Positions 12,247 through 22,074 of a stretch of DNA of 33,272 bases are shown here, piece by piece. How positions within the stretch are numbered: position 1 is the first letter of the stretch; every line of letters begins with the position of its first letter. This stretch comes from Eimeria necatrix (taxonomy: Eukaryota; Apicomplexa; Conoidasida; Eucoccidiorida; Eimeriidae): NCBI RefSeq assembly GCF_000499385.1, contig NW_013654286.1:1-33272 (forward strand), written 5' to 3'. Made by a program: the position numbers and the translations under genes. The notes beneath the pieces are model-generated. The model was not told where the DNA came from and ran no database searches. It was given only the letters and a program-made list of their open reading frames with translations.

Positions 12247-13063
12247 CATTTCTGTTTTTTTCCGAGCATTTCCGTACAGAGGGTTCACGAGGGGCCCACA
12301 AAGTGCCCTTCGCATTTGGCCCGCTTGGGGCCCCTGAGAGGGCCCCCCTTCGGGGCCCACAAGAGCCGCTTCTGAAGGGGGCCCCCCGAGGCGAACCCTT
12401 TCTTGGGGGCCCCTACGGGACTTGTATAGATGCCCTTACTCAGGGCTGTCCTAGTAGAGGTGGCGCAGTGCCCTTTTGTTTCTGCTTGGTGTCTGTCTAC
12501 GGCCCTGCTGCGCCCCCTGCAGCAACAGCAGCAGTAGCTGGCCCAGCAGCAGCAAAGCTAGCACCGAATGTCTCAACGGCGGCGTTACAAGTGCCGGCAG
12601 CAGTAGCAGCAGTAGAAATGGAAGCAGCTGCTGCTGCAGAAACTTGAAGTCGCAAATTGTAGAGTTTTCCATTGCTGAACGCAGTTGCTCGAATACAGTT
12701 CAAGGCCAACTGTGCCTCGATTAAGCTGCGCTGCTAGCATCTAGCTGGCGAAACAGGTAGCTAGCCAGCTAGCCACCTAACTAGCTAGCCAGCTAGCCAC
12801 CTAACTAGCTAGCTGCTCCCTTCAATTCATTGGAAGCTCGCCCGCAGCCAGCCGCAGCTATCTGCAGGCAACAGCAGCTTGTCTTCGGCATCCAGCTGTC
12901 TAGATCCAGCAAGCTGCAGCAAGAACCAGCTAGCTGCAGCTTGACCCAGCTAGCCAAGCCTGCTGTGGCTGGCCCAGAAAGCCGCAGCAAAACCGGCGAG
13001 TGAAAGCTAAAGCAGCAGATAGCTTCAGCTAGCCGTGGGCAGCTGCAGCTGCTGCTGGCAGCG
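12247..13063. other. Intergenic: GGGGCCCC block and AGCTAGCC repeats
   Basis: No gene is supported between the 994-aa frame and the end of the SNARE gene. About 12305-12415 is a block of G/C runs of GGGGCCCC type. About 12525-12650 is mixed CAG DNA. About 12738-12814 has AGCTAGCC repeats. The frame at 12303-12647 is a by-product of the G/C block. Confidence 0.6.
12738..12814. repeat. AGCTAGCC tandem array
   Basis: Two near-identical 24-base units, CTAGCTAGCCAGCTAGCC followed by ACCTAA, are flanked by partial copies. Related arrays occur at 29994-30165 and 32366-32660. Each unit is rich in the palindromes AGCT, CTAG and GCTAGC. Confidence 0.85.
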
Positions 13064-13667
13064 CTAAGAAACGATCACCAATATAAACAGACCAAGGGCA
13101 ATACAAAACAGCCAAATGATGGTCCAGAGCTGGCGCACATCTGAAGTGGACAGAACACCGCATGCAGCAGCAAACAAACGGAAACATGAATCAGCCGCTG
13201 CAGATATTGCTGCAGCTAGCTGGCTAGCCGGCCCTGCAGCAGTTGCTCTTTACTCAAATGAAGGAAGCAGCGAAAACATGTGCAGGCTACACCTAGTGCT
13301 AGGCAAAGTTTCTGCATGCAGCACTGACAGCAGCAACACTGCAGCAGCGCGGGGCAGCAGCAGCAGCAAGAAAGCCCACCTGAACTGCGGACAACTCTGC
13401 TTAGCCGCCTCATGAGAAAGTTCATTTCGCTAGCTGAAAAGGAACCGGCACCCGCAGCCACACAACGAACGCAGCTAGCCACCCCAAAGCCTCTAGCAGC
13501 AGCAGCAGCAGCAGCAGCGGAAGGGTCTGCACTAAAGGAGCCACTAGCAGCAGCAGCAGCAACAAAAGAACTGGACTAAAGGAGCCACCAGCGACCTAAG
13601 TGAGGGGCGCCGTGACTCTGTTTACTTTGGGTGTGTCAGTCGCCGCAGCAGCTGCAACAGCGCTAGG

Positions 13668-13704
<37 letters not shown>

Positions 13705-14002
13705 ACGGCGGCAGTCCCAGCAGCAGCAGCAGCACGAGCAGCAGCCTGTACCCTGTCTTTCTACGGCGTCGTCCAAATCCGTCAGCATCTGCTGCTGCGT
13801 CTCGAGCTCTTGGTTAATTGTCAGCGCAGTTTCGTGGAGGCGGGAAGCAGCAAGAGCCAACTCATCTAGCTGCTCGTCTTGCTGCTGCACCAAAGTCTGC
13901 ATGCAGCAGCAGCAGCAGCAAGAAAGCAGACAAAGTTCGTTAAGAATTGGGCTCCAACCAACCCCCACACTGAAGCTGCAGCGTCAGTAACGGCCCCTGC
14001 TA

Positions 14003-14046
<44 letters not shown>

Positions 14047-14428
14047 ACCTGCTGCTTCTGCTCGGCCACTTCAAAGAAATCTCCCCGGGCTGTGGGGCCC
14101 TCAGCCACCCACAGCTGCGAAGTGCTTGCAGCCTGACAGCAGAAGCAGCAAAAAGAGAGAAAAGGACAGAAGAGTTCACAGCAGCAGCAGCAGCTGCTGC
14201 TGCAGTGCAGAGGCAGCAGCAGCAGCACGGGCGTGTCACCTTCACGTCCGCCCGCAGCGCCTCCAGCTGCTGCTGCTGCTGCCGCACAAACTGCCGCCGC
14301 CTCTCCAGCTCTTCTGCATGCAGCCCCAAACGCTGCTGGTGTTTTGCTGCAATGGCCACGGCCTTCTCCAGCGCCCGCAGGTCTGCTGCCAGCGCCTCCG
14401 AAGAGGAGTCAATCGTACTCTTCAAACT

Positions 14429-14473
<45 letters not shown>

Positions 14474-14595
14474 CAGCGGCAGCCGTTATGCATGCGCGCA
14501 TGCAAGCAGATGTAAGCTCGTCAGTGCATATAAAAGTGGCAAAAACCCCACCCAGGTATATATACATATGTATGCACAAAGATATATTTATTTCT

Positions 14596-14655
<60 letters not shown>

Positions 14656-14950
14656 TTTATTTATATTAATGCACGTGCGTTTCGCAAGCTCTGAAGCAGC
14701 TTGGGGTGTCTGTACACTGGACTCGCCTGCTGCACTTGGAGGGGTGGCCTCGAGTTTGCAGCTGCTGCTTCCACTCCCTGTGCAGCCGCTGCAGCTCCGA
14801 GAAGTTTGCTTCAACTTCGCTGCAAAGAGGCGCAGCAGCAGCAGCAGCAGCTGTTGCAGCAGCAGCAGCAGCAGCAGCTGTTGCAGCAGCAGCAGCAGCT
14901 GTTGCAGCGGCAGCAGCAGCAGCTGCAGTAGCAGCAGCAGCTGTTGCAGC

Positions 14951-14983
<33 letters not shown>

Positions 14984-15187
14984 TGGCGCAGCAGCAGGGA
15001 AACTAAAGGAGCGCCATGTAGGCACTAGAGCTAAGACTTCCGGAGCAAAGAAAATTCCGCAGCAGCAGCTGAAAGGCTCTTTGCTGCGTAAGCAGCTGCT
15101 GCTGCTGCGGCTCTTCGACTTGCTGCAGCAGCAACGGACTCACTCTCGGGCAGCGCAAAAGGGGTCCCCCACGCCATTCTCCATCAT
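13064..15187 (-). CDS. Qc-SNARE of the syntaxin-6 family
   Basis: Six exons in transcription order: 15187-15144, 14819-14718, 14426-14240, 13896-13752, 13433-13380 and 13140-13064. They total 609 nt, or 202 aa, and every junction phase agrees. The N-terminus MMENGVGDPFC carries the DPF start typical of syntaxin 6. An N-terminal helical domain follows (EVEANFSELQRLHREWKQQL; LEKAVAIAAK then GLHAEELERRRQFV). The SNARE motif covers about residues 115-177, opening with QQQDEQLDEL and with the zero-layer glutamine at about 145 in ELETQ. The protein ends in a tail anchor, residues 182-201 (LWTIIWLFCIALGLFILVIV), with one residue after it. By family, it is a target-membrane SNARE of trans-Golgi/endosome fusion, relevant in apicomplexans to traffic towards secretory organelles. 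The protein has no homopolymers although all introns are CAG/CTG-rich; intron 2 also holds a TTTA array. The exon 2 donor is non-consensus (CA, then GTGTAC); an alternative in the same phase is AA, then GTGCAG, 18 bases earlier in the transcript. All other junctions look standard. Confidence 0.93.
14586..14665. repeat. (TTTA)n microsatellite inside a SNARE-gene intron
   Basis: About 80 bases of near-perfect TTTA repeat lie in intron 2 of the minus-strand SNARE gene, where the transcript reads as UAAA repeats. The array is distinct from the surrounding CAG/CTG DNA. Confidence 0.95.
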
Positions 15188-16525
15188 CTTCAGGGCAGCA
15201 GCAGCAGCAGAAGCAGCAGCAGCAGTTATCTATTTCTTTTTGTTTTGCTGCTGCTTCTGGCCATATGCTGCAAACCTCTGGAACTGCTGCCGCTGTGGTG
15301 GTTCCGTTTTGCTGCTGCTGCTCCTGCTGCTGCTAGTGTTGCTGCTGCTGCTGCCGTTCCCTCAAGGCAATGCGCATACACGAGCTGCTGCTCTGCTGCT
15401 GCTTCCCACCCTGCTGCAGCTCCTCCGGCTGCTGCTGCTGCTGCAGATGGCGCAGCTCACCAAGACAGGGAATGGCGTGTCTTTCTTGAGCAGCAGCAGC
15501 AGCAGCAGCAGCAGCGGCAGCTGCTGCTGCTGCTGCGCTCACTGTCGACGCCGCAGCTAAACCCGTCGACTTCCTGGCGTGCAGCAAAAAGTGAAAAGTA
15601 TGAAAAGTGAAATGCGACTGAGACGGCGAGCCGCCGCGAGTCCTTAATTTCCCTTTTTTTTCTTGTCTCCGCCTCTGAGTCCTTTTTGAAAACATTTATT
15701 TGCAAAAAAAAGACAGAATTAGACTCAATTGTCTTTATTTCAAGGCCCAGCTAGCAGCAGAGCAGGCAGCCCTACACAAGACAACAGCGCATGCAGCCCC
15801 AGCGCCGCAGCCGACTGCTCCTGCTGCTGCATGCGGACAAATATTGAGTTTAAATCGACAAATAGGCAGCTTTTTCGTCTATATTTAAATTTAAAATATT
15901 TTATTTATATCAAATTGCAGAATCCCCGCCAATGGCAGCCAGTAGCGGTGGTCCTGGAGCCGCCCCCTAAGCCTAAGCTAATCAGCTGAGCATTCACTGC
16001 AGCCCGGCGCCAAATATTGAACTAATAAATATCAAACTTAGCCTAAATTGCAACCCTTAATCCTTAAATTCTAATTAAAAGCTCTAAAGTACAATCCCCG
16101 GCTCAGCTTAGACGAGGAGGGGAAGCTTCAGCAGCAGCAGCAGCTCGCGCTGCTGCTCTCTGCAGCAGAAGGGGCAGCAGCAACAACTCCAGGCCGATCC
16201 CTCTTGCCCCTGCTGCTGCGCAGCAGCAGCAGCAAACCAACAAGCCCTCCCCACACGCTGCTGCTTCTACCTTAACTTCTCAGTGCTAATGCTGCTGCTG
16301 CGCATGCAACTAAGACAGCAGCAAGTCCATTTCATTCAATTTCTATTTTGGACTTTTGTTCTTTGACTTTTGCTTTTCCAGCGTATCTACAAAGGCAATT
16401 GAGCAACACTGGCGTCTGAGGGGACGACTAAATCACTCGATAGTCTTTCCCTGCTGCTGCTGCTAGCTGCGTCGTTGCATGCATAGCAGCAGCAGCAGCA
16501 GCAGCAGCAGCACGTCACAGTGCGT
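15188..16525. other. Intergenic region between two minus-strand genes
   Basis: This holds the 5' region of the SNARE gene and the 3' region of RPL23A. It has CTG/CAG arrays at 15200-15540, 16125-16300 and 16455-16512, and an A/T-rich patch at about 15840-16090 with TTTAAATTTAAAATATTTTA. Frames here (for example 15333-15695 minus) are products of the arrays. No gene is supported. Confidence 0.6.
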
Positions 16526-16835
16526 TCAAATGATGCCGATCTTGTTGGCCACGTCAAGCGCATCGAACTCGGGGGTGAGACGGACATAAGCCTTCTTCTT
16601 TCCGTCGACTCTGCGCAAAAACACAAATCCCAAATTCAAAAAAATGAACTGCAGCAGCAGCAGCAGCAGCAGCAGCAGCACAGCAGCAGCAGCACAGCAG
16701 CAGCAGCTGTCCGAAGGCCGACTGGCAAGACAGGGACCGAAATGGCAACTCTGCTCGCTAATAAACCCTCTGTCGTTTTGCGGCTGTTTCCTCTCTCCAT
16801 GCCCCCGAGAAAAGGCCGAAGCAAAAGGAACAGCC

Positions 16836-16866
<31 letters not shown>

Positions 16867-17039
16867 ACTCCACAGCAGCAAAACTTGGGCCGAAGGGCCC
16901 GAAGAGGAAGCAAAAAGAGACAAGACCGAAAGGCAAGCTGCTGCAGGTGCACTTCTGCTGCGCTGCAGCGCAGCAGGGGGAGCAAGCGCGGGAAAGCGCC
17001 GCTGCTGCGGCGCGGGCGCTGCAGCAGCAGCAGCAACTT

Positions 17040-17072
<33 letters not shown>

Positions 17073-17341
17073 CCTGATGAGCGTGTTGACCCGCTGGGCC
17101 ACGACTCCGTAGGTCTCCTTCACTGCTTCTTTGATCCTTCTTTTGCTGGCCCTCGGGTCGCACAAAAAGACCAAAGTGTTTGTTTCTTCTATCTTCTTCA
17201 TGGCACTTTCTGTTGTCACCGGCTGCTGCAGCACGCGGTACTTGTCGTTGCGCTGCAGCGCAGCAATTGGGTTTGCTGCCCACAAACGCGCCAGCCGCGG
17301 CGCCTTCGGCGTCCGCGGCTTCTTCAGAGTCCGCGGCCTGC

Positions 17342-17374
<33 letters not shown>

Positions 17375-17795
17375 GCGGCGCTGCAGCGGGGCGGCCAGGC
17401 AAGCTCGAGCGCAGCGAGGAAGCAGCAGCAGCAGCACCGCTGCAGCGGTGCGCCCGCAGCAGCAGCAGCAGCGCAGCAGGGGCTGCGCGCTGCGCCAAAC
17501 CGCGCAGCAGCAGCAGCAGCAAGCCGCGCAGCAGCAGCAGCAAGCCGCGCAGCAGCAGCAGCAAGCCGCGCAGCAGCAGCAGCAGAGGCTGGGCTTGTTT
17601 TTAAAACATAAAAAGAAAAAGATTTCCGAAATTCACCTGCGAAAGCGCACAGTGTAGCGCGCCTTTGCTGTTGCAGTTCGCCCCGGCTTCCTCAAAGCCT
17701 TGGCGACTGCCTGGGCCTTCTTGACCTTCTTCTCAATCGCCGCCTTGGACCCCTTTGCAGGGGCTGCGCAGCCGCACGCACACACCCCACCCACT

Positions 17796-17837
<42 letters not shown>

Positions 17838-18240
17838 GCGGCGCTGCTGCAGCGCGGAGCCAGCGCCGCTCGCGGAGCCCGAGCGCAGCCGGCAGCAGCA
17901 GCAAATGCAAAGCATTCAGGATGGCATAAGAAGCAAATTCAGGTTGTATTGGATACGCAGCAAGGGCCGCTGCAGCGGTGGCTGCAAACTCCTGTGCTGC
18001 ATGTGCTGCGGGGTGGGGCCCCAGAGCAGCAGCAGCACAGCAGCAGCAGCAGCCCAGGCATTCGAAACACCATATATATCCGGCATGCGAAAAAACTAAT
18101 TGCGCATAACATATACTTCAACAGCAAATGTAATGCAGCACGAAGGAGCAGCAGCAGTTGCTGCTGCTGCCGATGCTGCTGCAGCAGCGTGGGGAAGCAG
18201 CGGCGGCTCAGGAAGCCTCACCTTTCTCCTTCGGCGCCAT
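16526..18240 (-). CDS. RPL23A: 60S ribosomal protein L23a (uL23)
   Basis: Four exons in transcription order: 18240-18222, 17763-17637, 17337-17074 and 16610-16526. They total 495 nt, or 164 aa; the human protein is 156. Phases agree at each junction. The first exon is 19 nt (MAPKEK plus one base). A basic extension follows ([20 protein letters not shown], then [20 protein letters not shown]). The conserved globular part has [45 protein letters not shown] and ends GII. It binds 25S/28S rRNA near the peptide exit tunnel, where it serves as a docking site for factors such as SRP. The protein has no homopolymers although its introns (458, 299 and 463 bases) are CAG/CTG arrays. It lies head to head with the cyclophilin gene, 619 bases apart. 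Identity is certain from motifs over the whole length; exon ends are inferred from GT/AG and frame. Confidence 0.97.
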
Positions 18241-18778
18241 CTTTTAAACAAGAAAAATAAAAACCAAAACACGAAAAGGGCAAACCAACAACTGCAACAA
18301 CAAACCCTCTTCGCAACCTTGAGCTGTTGCTGTTGCTGCAGGGCGCTGCTGCTCCTACTACTGGCTGCTGCTGCTGTGGTAGGCGTGGCTGCTGCTGCTG
18401 CTGCTGCATGCACATGCATTCAACGGCGGCTGCTGCCAGCTCCGACTACTGTGTATGTTTCTATGTCTTTTTAATTACTAATTTTATTTAGTTTTAGCTG
18501 CTTGTTGCTTTTACACCGAAATTTCCCCTTTGAGACGCCAGCAGCTGCACTATTGCAAGTTGCTGCAGCTGTTGCTGCTGCCGCTGCTGCTTCTTTGCAG
18601 GCCACTGCCGAGGCCGTCGATTCGGCCTTGCCTTTGGGGCTCCCAGCAAAATAAGTTTTGCAATTTAGGATTTAATTCATTTTGACTTTTTTTTTCTGCT
18701 GCTGGGGAAACCACTGAGCCGCCGCCCTTAGCGGGCTTCGATTTGCAGCTGTTCCCGCTGCTGCTGCAGCTGCAGCTG

Positions 18779-18817
<39 letters not shown>

Positions 18818-18859
18818 GACACATCTGCTGCGCTGGTCTGCGCACAGAAAAACGGCCAC
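18241..18859. promoter_or_regulatory. Shared divergent upstream region of RPL23A and the cyclophilin gene
   Basis: These 619 bases separate the two opposed start codons, so any promoters for both genes must lie here unless they extend into introns. It has an A-rich stretch directly upstream of RPL23A (18243-18300), mixed CTG arrays, an AT-rich patch (18465-18500) and a poly-T run near 18690. No core promoter motif is recognised with confidence. Confidence 0.45.
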
Positions 18860-19619
18860 ATGGGGGGGCCAGGGGGGGCCCTGAGGCCCCTGGGGCCCCG
18901 CGTGCAGCTGCCAAACCCTCTTGTGTTTCTAGATATTGCTGTTGGCAATCGAAACGCGGGCAGACTCATCTTTCAGGTTTGCTGCTGCTGCTGCTGCTGC
19001 TGCTTCTGCTGCTCCTCTCTGTTTTGTTGCTGCTGCTGTTGGCTTCGCTGCCGTTGCAGTTGCCGGTGCAGCTGCGAGCCTGTTGCTGCCACGGACTGCT
19101 GCTGTTGCGCTTGCTGCAGCTGTTGCTGCTGCAGCCCATGGGATATTTACATTTGCTGCTGCTGCTTCTGTTTCTGTTGCTGCTGCGCAGCTGTTTGCAG
19201 ACCAGCTGCCCATCACAGCGGAGAACTTCCGCTGCCTCTGCACTGGTAAGCCCAGCAGCAGCAAAGGCTGCCACTACAGCAGCCCCTGCTGCTGCAGCAG
19301 CAGCAGCAGGGGCTGCTGCAGCAGCAGCAGGAAAAGCTGCAGCTATCTCAACAGCAACTAGCGCAGCACACCCGTCTGTGGCACATGCCCGGAAGAGCTT
19401 CGAAGCGCCTCACGCACCAGCAGCAGCAGCAGCGGCAGCAGCACCTGCAGCAGCAGCAGCAGCAGCACCTGCAGCAGCACCTGGAGTAGTGCATGGGCTC
19501 CTCTGTGCTGCTTTTTGGAGTGTACGTACACTGCAGGAGAGACAGGCCTCGGCTACTACATGCGGCCCAGATGGTACAAAGGGTCTCCTTTCCACCGCAT
19601 CATTCCCGGCTTTGTGAGT

Positions 19620-19655
<36 letters not shown>

Positions 19656-19804
19656 AGCAGCAGCTGCTGCAACAGACGTTTCAGGTTCCTGCAGCAGATT
19701 AGAGGTTAGGCGCTGCTTGTGCGTTTGCTGCTGAAGGGAGGCTAGGCTGCGTAGATGGGAGTACTGCAGTGTGCTGAGCAGCAGCAACTGGCCCGGGCGC
19801 ATCT

Positions 19805-19848
<44 letters not shown>

Positions 19849-19963
19849 ATTCAGATGGCTCAGGGAGGCGACTTTCACAGGGGCGACGGCTACGGCGGCG
19901 AAAGTATCTACGGGCAGTTTATGAGAGACGAAAAGTATCTGTATAAGCACTCCAAACGAGGTG

Positions 19964-19994
<31 letters not shown>

Positions 19995-20150
19995 GCAGCA
20001 AAAGCTGCAGCTGCAGCAGCACGCGTTTCTGCAGACGGCAGCTGCTGCAGCCAGCCGGGGCCGAATTCACTGGCGGGTTCCCGCGCTGAGCCGCGTGCTG
20101 CTGCGAGCAGCGCAGCCCGCCTAGCAGCAGCAGCAGCAGCAGCTGGGGTG

Positions 20151-20198
<48 letters not shown>

Positions 20199-20404
20199 AG
20201 GGCTGCTGAGCATGGCGAAGGGCCGGGACCGGCACAGCAGCAGCAGCCAGTTCTTCATCACCTTCCAAGCCTGCCCCTGGCTGGACGGGCAGCACGTGGT
20301 CTTCGGGCAGCTGGAAGCAGGCCAAGAGACTTTGCTGCTGATCGAAGCAGCAGGTTCTGCTGCAGGCAAGCCCCGCAAGCCCGTCTCCATCTTCAACTGG
20401 TCAG

Positions 20405-20436
<32 letters not shown>

Positions 20437-21379
20437 GGTGTAGTGTTGCTGCTGCTGCTGCGGTGTAGTGCTGCTGCTGCTGCTGCGGTGTAGTGCTGCT
20501 GCTGCTGCTGCGGTGTAGTGTTGCTGCTGCTGCTGCGGTGTAGTGTTGCTGCTGCTGCTGCGGTGTAGTGTTGCTGCTGCTGCTGCGCAGTGTTGCTGCT
20601 GCTGACGCTGCGCAGTGTTGCTGCTGCTGTTGCGCCGTGCTGCTACTGCTGCTGCGGATGCTGTGCCGTGCTGTTACTGCTGATGCTGCGCGTGCTGCTG
20701 CTGCTGCTGCTGGTTCTGCTGCTGCGACGGGTTGCTGCTGCTGCTGCGCCGTGCTGCTGCTGCTGCTTGCGCATCGGCTGTGCTTGATGCCCGGCGGGAT
20801 ATGCTTTGGTCGCAGAGCACTAGTGCTTTTGCTGCGGCAGCGGCTGCTGCGTCTTTTGCTGCTGCGGCTTCCTTTGCTGCCGTTGCTGCTGCTGCTGCTG
20901 CATTTACGGCTTCTGCTGGGGCTGCTGCTGCAGCGGGGAGCTTCAGGCTGATGCACTGCGGCCGTCGGACAGGCAAGGAACCGATCAAGTTCCTCCTTTG
21001 GAGACAGCAGGTCTTATCATTGACGTAGGTGTCTTGCTGCTGCTGCTGCTGCTGCTGCTGCGGTCTCGCTGCAGCGACTGCAGCACCAGGTGCTGCTGCA
21101 CCAGTTTCACTGCTGCAGCAGCAGCAGGTGCTGCTGCGGCAGCTTCGCTGCTGCAGATGCAGCAACACCAGGTGCAGCTGTAGCAGTTCCGCTGCTGCAG
21201 CAGGTGCTGCTGCAGCAGTTGCTGCTGCAGCAGTTTCGCTGCTGCAGCTGCAGCGCTGCGTTTGTGTGTTTTTCGCGCAGCCAACAGACCGCCCTGAGCT
21301 GTACAGACAGTTCAACGAATCCCGTGAACCCCCGCCAATTCCTGCGGAGGTTTTGCATGCAGCAAAACACAACTTTTAA
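18860..21379 (+). CDS. Cyclophilin-type peptidyl-prolyl cis-trans isomerase
   Basis: Seven exons: 18860-18976, 19191-19245, 19537-19613, 19855-19960, 20201-20399, 20934-21024 and 21281-21379. They total 744 nt, or 247 aa, with all phases consistent. The protein begins MGGPGGALRP. The cyclophilin domain runs from VFLDIAVGN (about residue 22) to NCGEL (about 188). Active-site residues are present: Arg in FHRIIPGF, Phe and Met in PGFMAQGGDF, Gln and Phe in SQFFITF, Trp in CPWLDGQHVVFG, and the following His. The loop usually reading NAGPNTNG is replaced by GRDRHSSS. GESIYG is kept. The enzyme isomerises Xaa-Pro bonds and belongs to the class that can bind cyclosporin A. After NCGEL there is an unusual tail of about 59 residues (NESREPPPIPAEVLHAAKHN near the end). 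No signal peptide is seen with this start. An in-frame start further upstream (18743) would add a poly-Cys stretch and is unlikely. The protein lacks homopolymers; its introns hold CTG/CAG arrays. Confidence 0.93.
19520..19531. repeat. Palindrome GTGTACGTACAC, copy 1
   Basis: A perfect 12-base palindrome (14 with flanks, AGTGTACGTACACT) lies in cyclophilin intron 2 and ends five bases before the exon 3 junction. Exact copies occur at 23663-23674 and 25894-25905. Confidence 0.9.
20435..20590. repeat. 22-base minisatellite in cyclophilin intron 5
   Basis: About six tandem units of CGGTGTAGTG followed by a short CTG run, each about 22 bases, merge on both sides into plain CTG arrays. Degenerate copies with CGCAGTG continue to about 20,700. 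Confidence 0.85.
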
Positions 21380-21518
21380 AAGTTTTTTCAGCTTTTTCCC
21401 AAAGATCAGCCGGGGGGCCCCCAAGGGGGCCCCCACAGAAGCTCCAAAGGGGTACTGCTTTCTAGAAACTTTGCGGGAGAAGGGCCCTTGGGGGCTGCAG
21501 CTAAAGAGCGTAGAGTTT

Positions 21519-21548
21519 GGGGGTTTAGGGTTTAGGGTTTAGGGTTTT
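21519..21548. repeat. Short telomere-like run (TTTAGGG)
   Basis: About four units of GGGTTTA stand in tandem, ending in GGGTTTTGGGG. It is interstitial, with complex sequence on both sides. Confidence 0.92.
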
Positions 21549-21699
21549 GGGGCAGTTCGTTTTCGTTTTTTGTTGCAAAGACGCATCTGATTTAAAACTT
21601 CTTTTTAATTGTTTCTAAAAAAGACTTATAAAATTGGCAAAGCCGAAGGGCTCTGTTGAATTTGCAAAAAGAACAAAAAGGGCCCCAGCATTCTTGGGG

Positions 21700-21930
21700 C
21701 CCTTTTCCCAAATTGCTGCTGCTGCTGCAACAAAAGGACCCTTTTCCCAATTTGCTGCTGCTGCTGCAACAAAAGGACCCCTTTTCCAAATTGCTGCTGC
21801 TGCTGCTGCCAACAAAAGGACCCTTTTCCGAAGTTGCTGCTGCTGCTGCTGCAACGAAAGGACCCCTTCTCCAAATTGCTGCTGCTGCTGCAGCAAAAGG
21901 CCTCTTCGCAATTTGCTGCTGCTGCTGCCA
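21700..21930. repeat. 39-base minisatellite with CTG core
   Basis: About six imperfect units consist of CCCTTTTCCCAAATTG, a CTG run of 3-5 repeats, then CAACAAAAGGA. Units differ mainly in the number of CTG triplets and in AAATTG, AATTTG or AAGTTG. Confidence 0.9.
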
Positions 21931-22074
21931 CTGTGGGGCCCCCAATTCAGTTGTGGGCCCCGGTCGAGGCCGCAGCACACAAGTCCTAAATCTTTCTTTG
22001 CTTCTCTCTAGGAAGCAAACACTTCTTTCTTTTTTGTTTTTATTTCTTTTTTGTTTTTTATTTATTTTATTTAT

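Larger units (their letters stand above)
21380..22074. other. Intergenic region between convergent genes
   Basis: This lies between the cyclophilin stop and the stop of the minus-strand frame at 22075. It holds a G/C block (21405-21435), a telomere-like run (21519-21548), a 39-base minisatellite (21700-21930) and a T-rich stretch (22020-22085). No gene is supported; frames on both strands across 21592-22078 are products of the minisatellite. Confidence 0.7.

Noticed and set aside
11415..12269. Minus-strand frame with poly-Leu that could pass for membrane segments
   Set aside because: The Leu runs are CTG-array translations with no flanking protein signature. The plus strand reads better.
14706..15560. 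Plus-strand 284-aa frame
   Set aside because: It crosses SNARE exon 2 and intron 1 in antisense and consists of poly-Ala, poly-Leu and poly-Ser from arrays.
16644..17657. Plus-strand 337-aa frame
   Set aside because: It is antisense to the clearly identified RPL23A exons and introns.
20674..21372. Minus-strand 232-aa frame
   Set aside because: It overlaps cyclophilin exons 6-7 in antisense and is otherwise array sequence.
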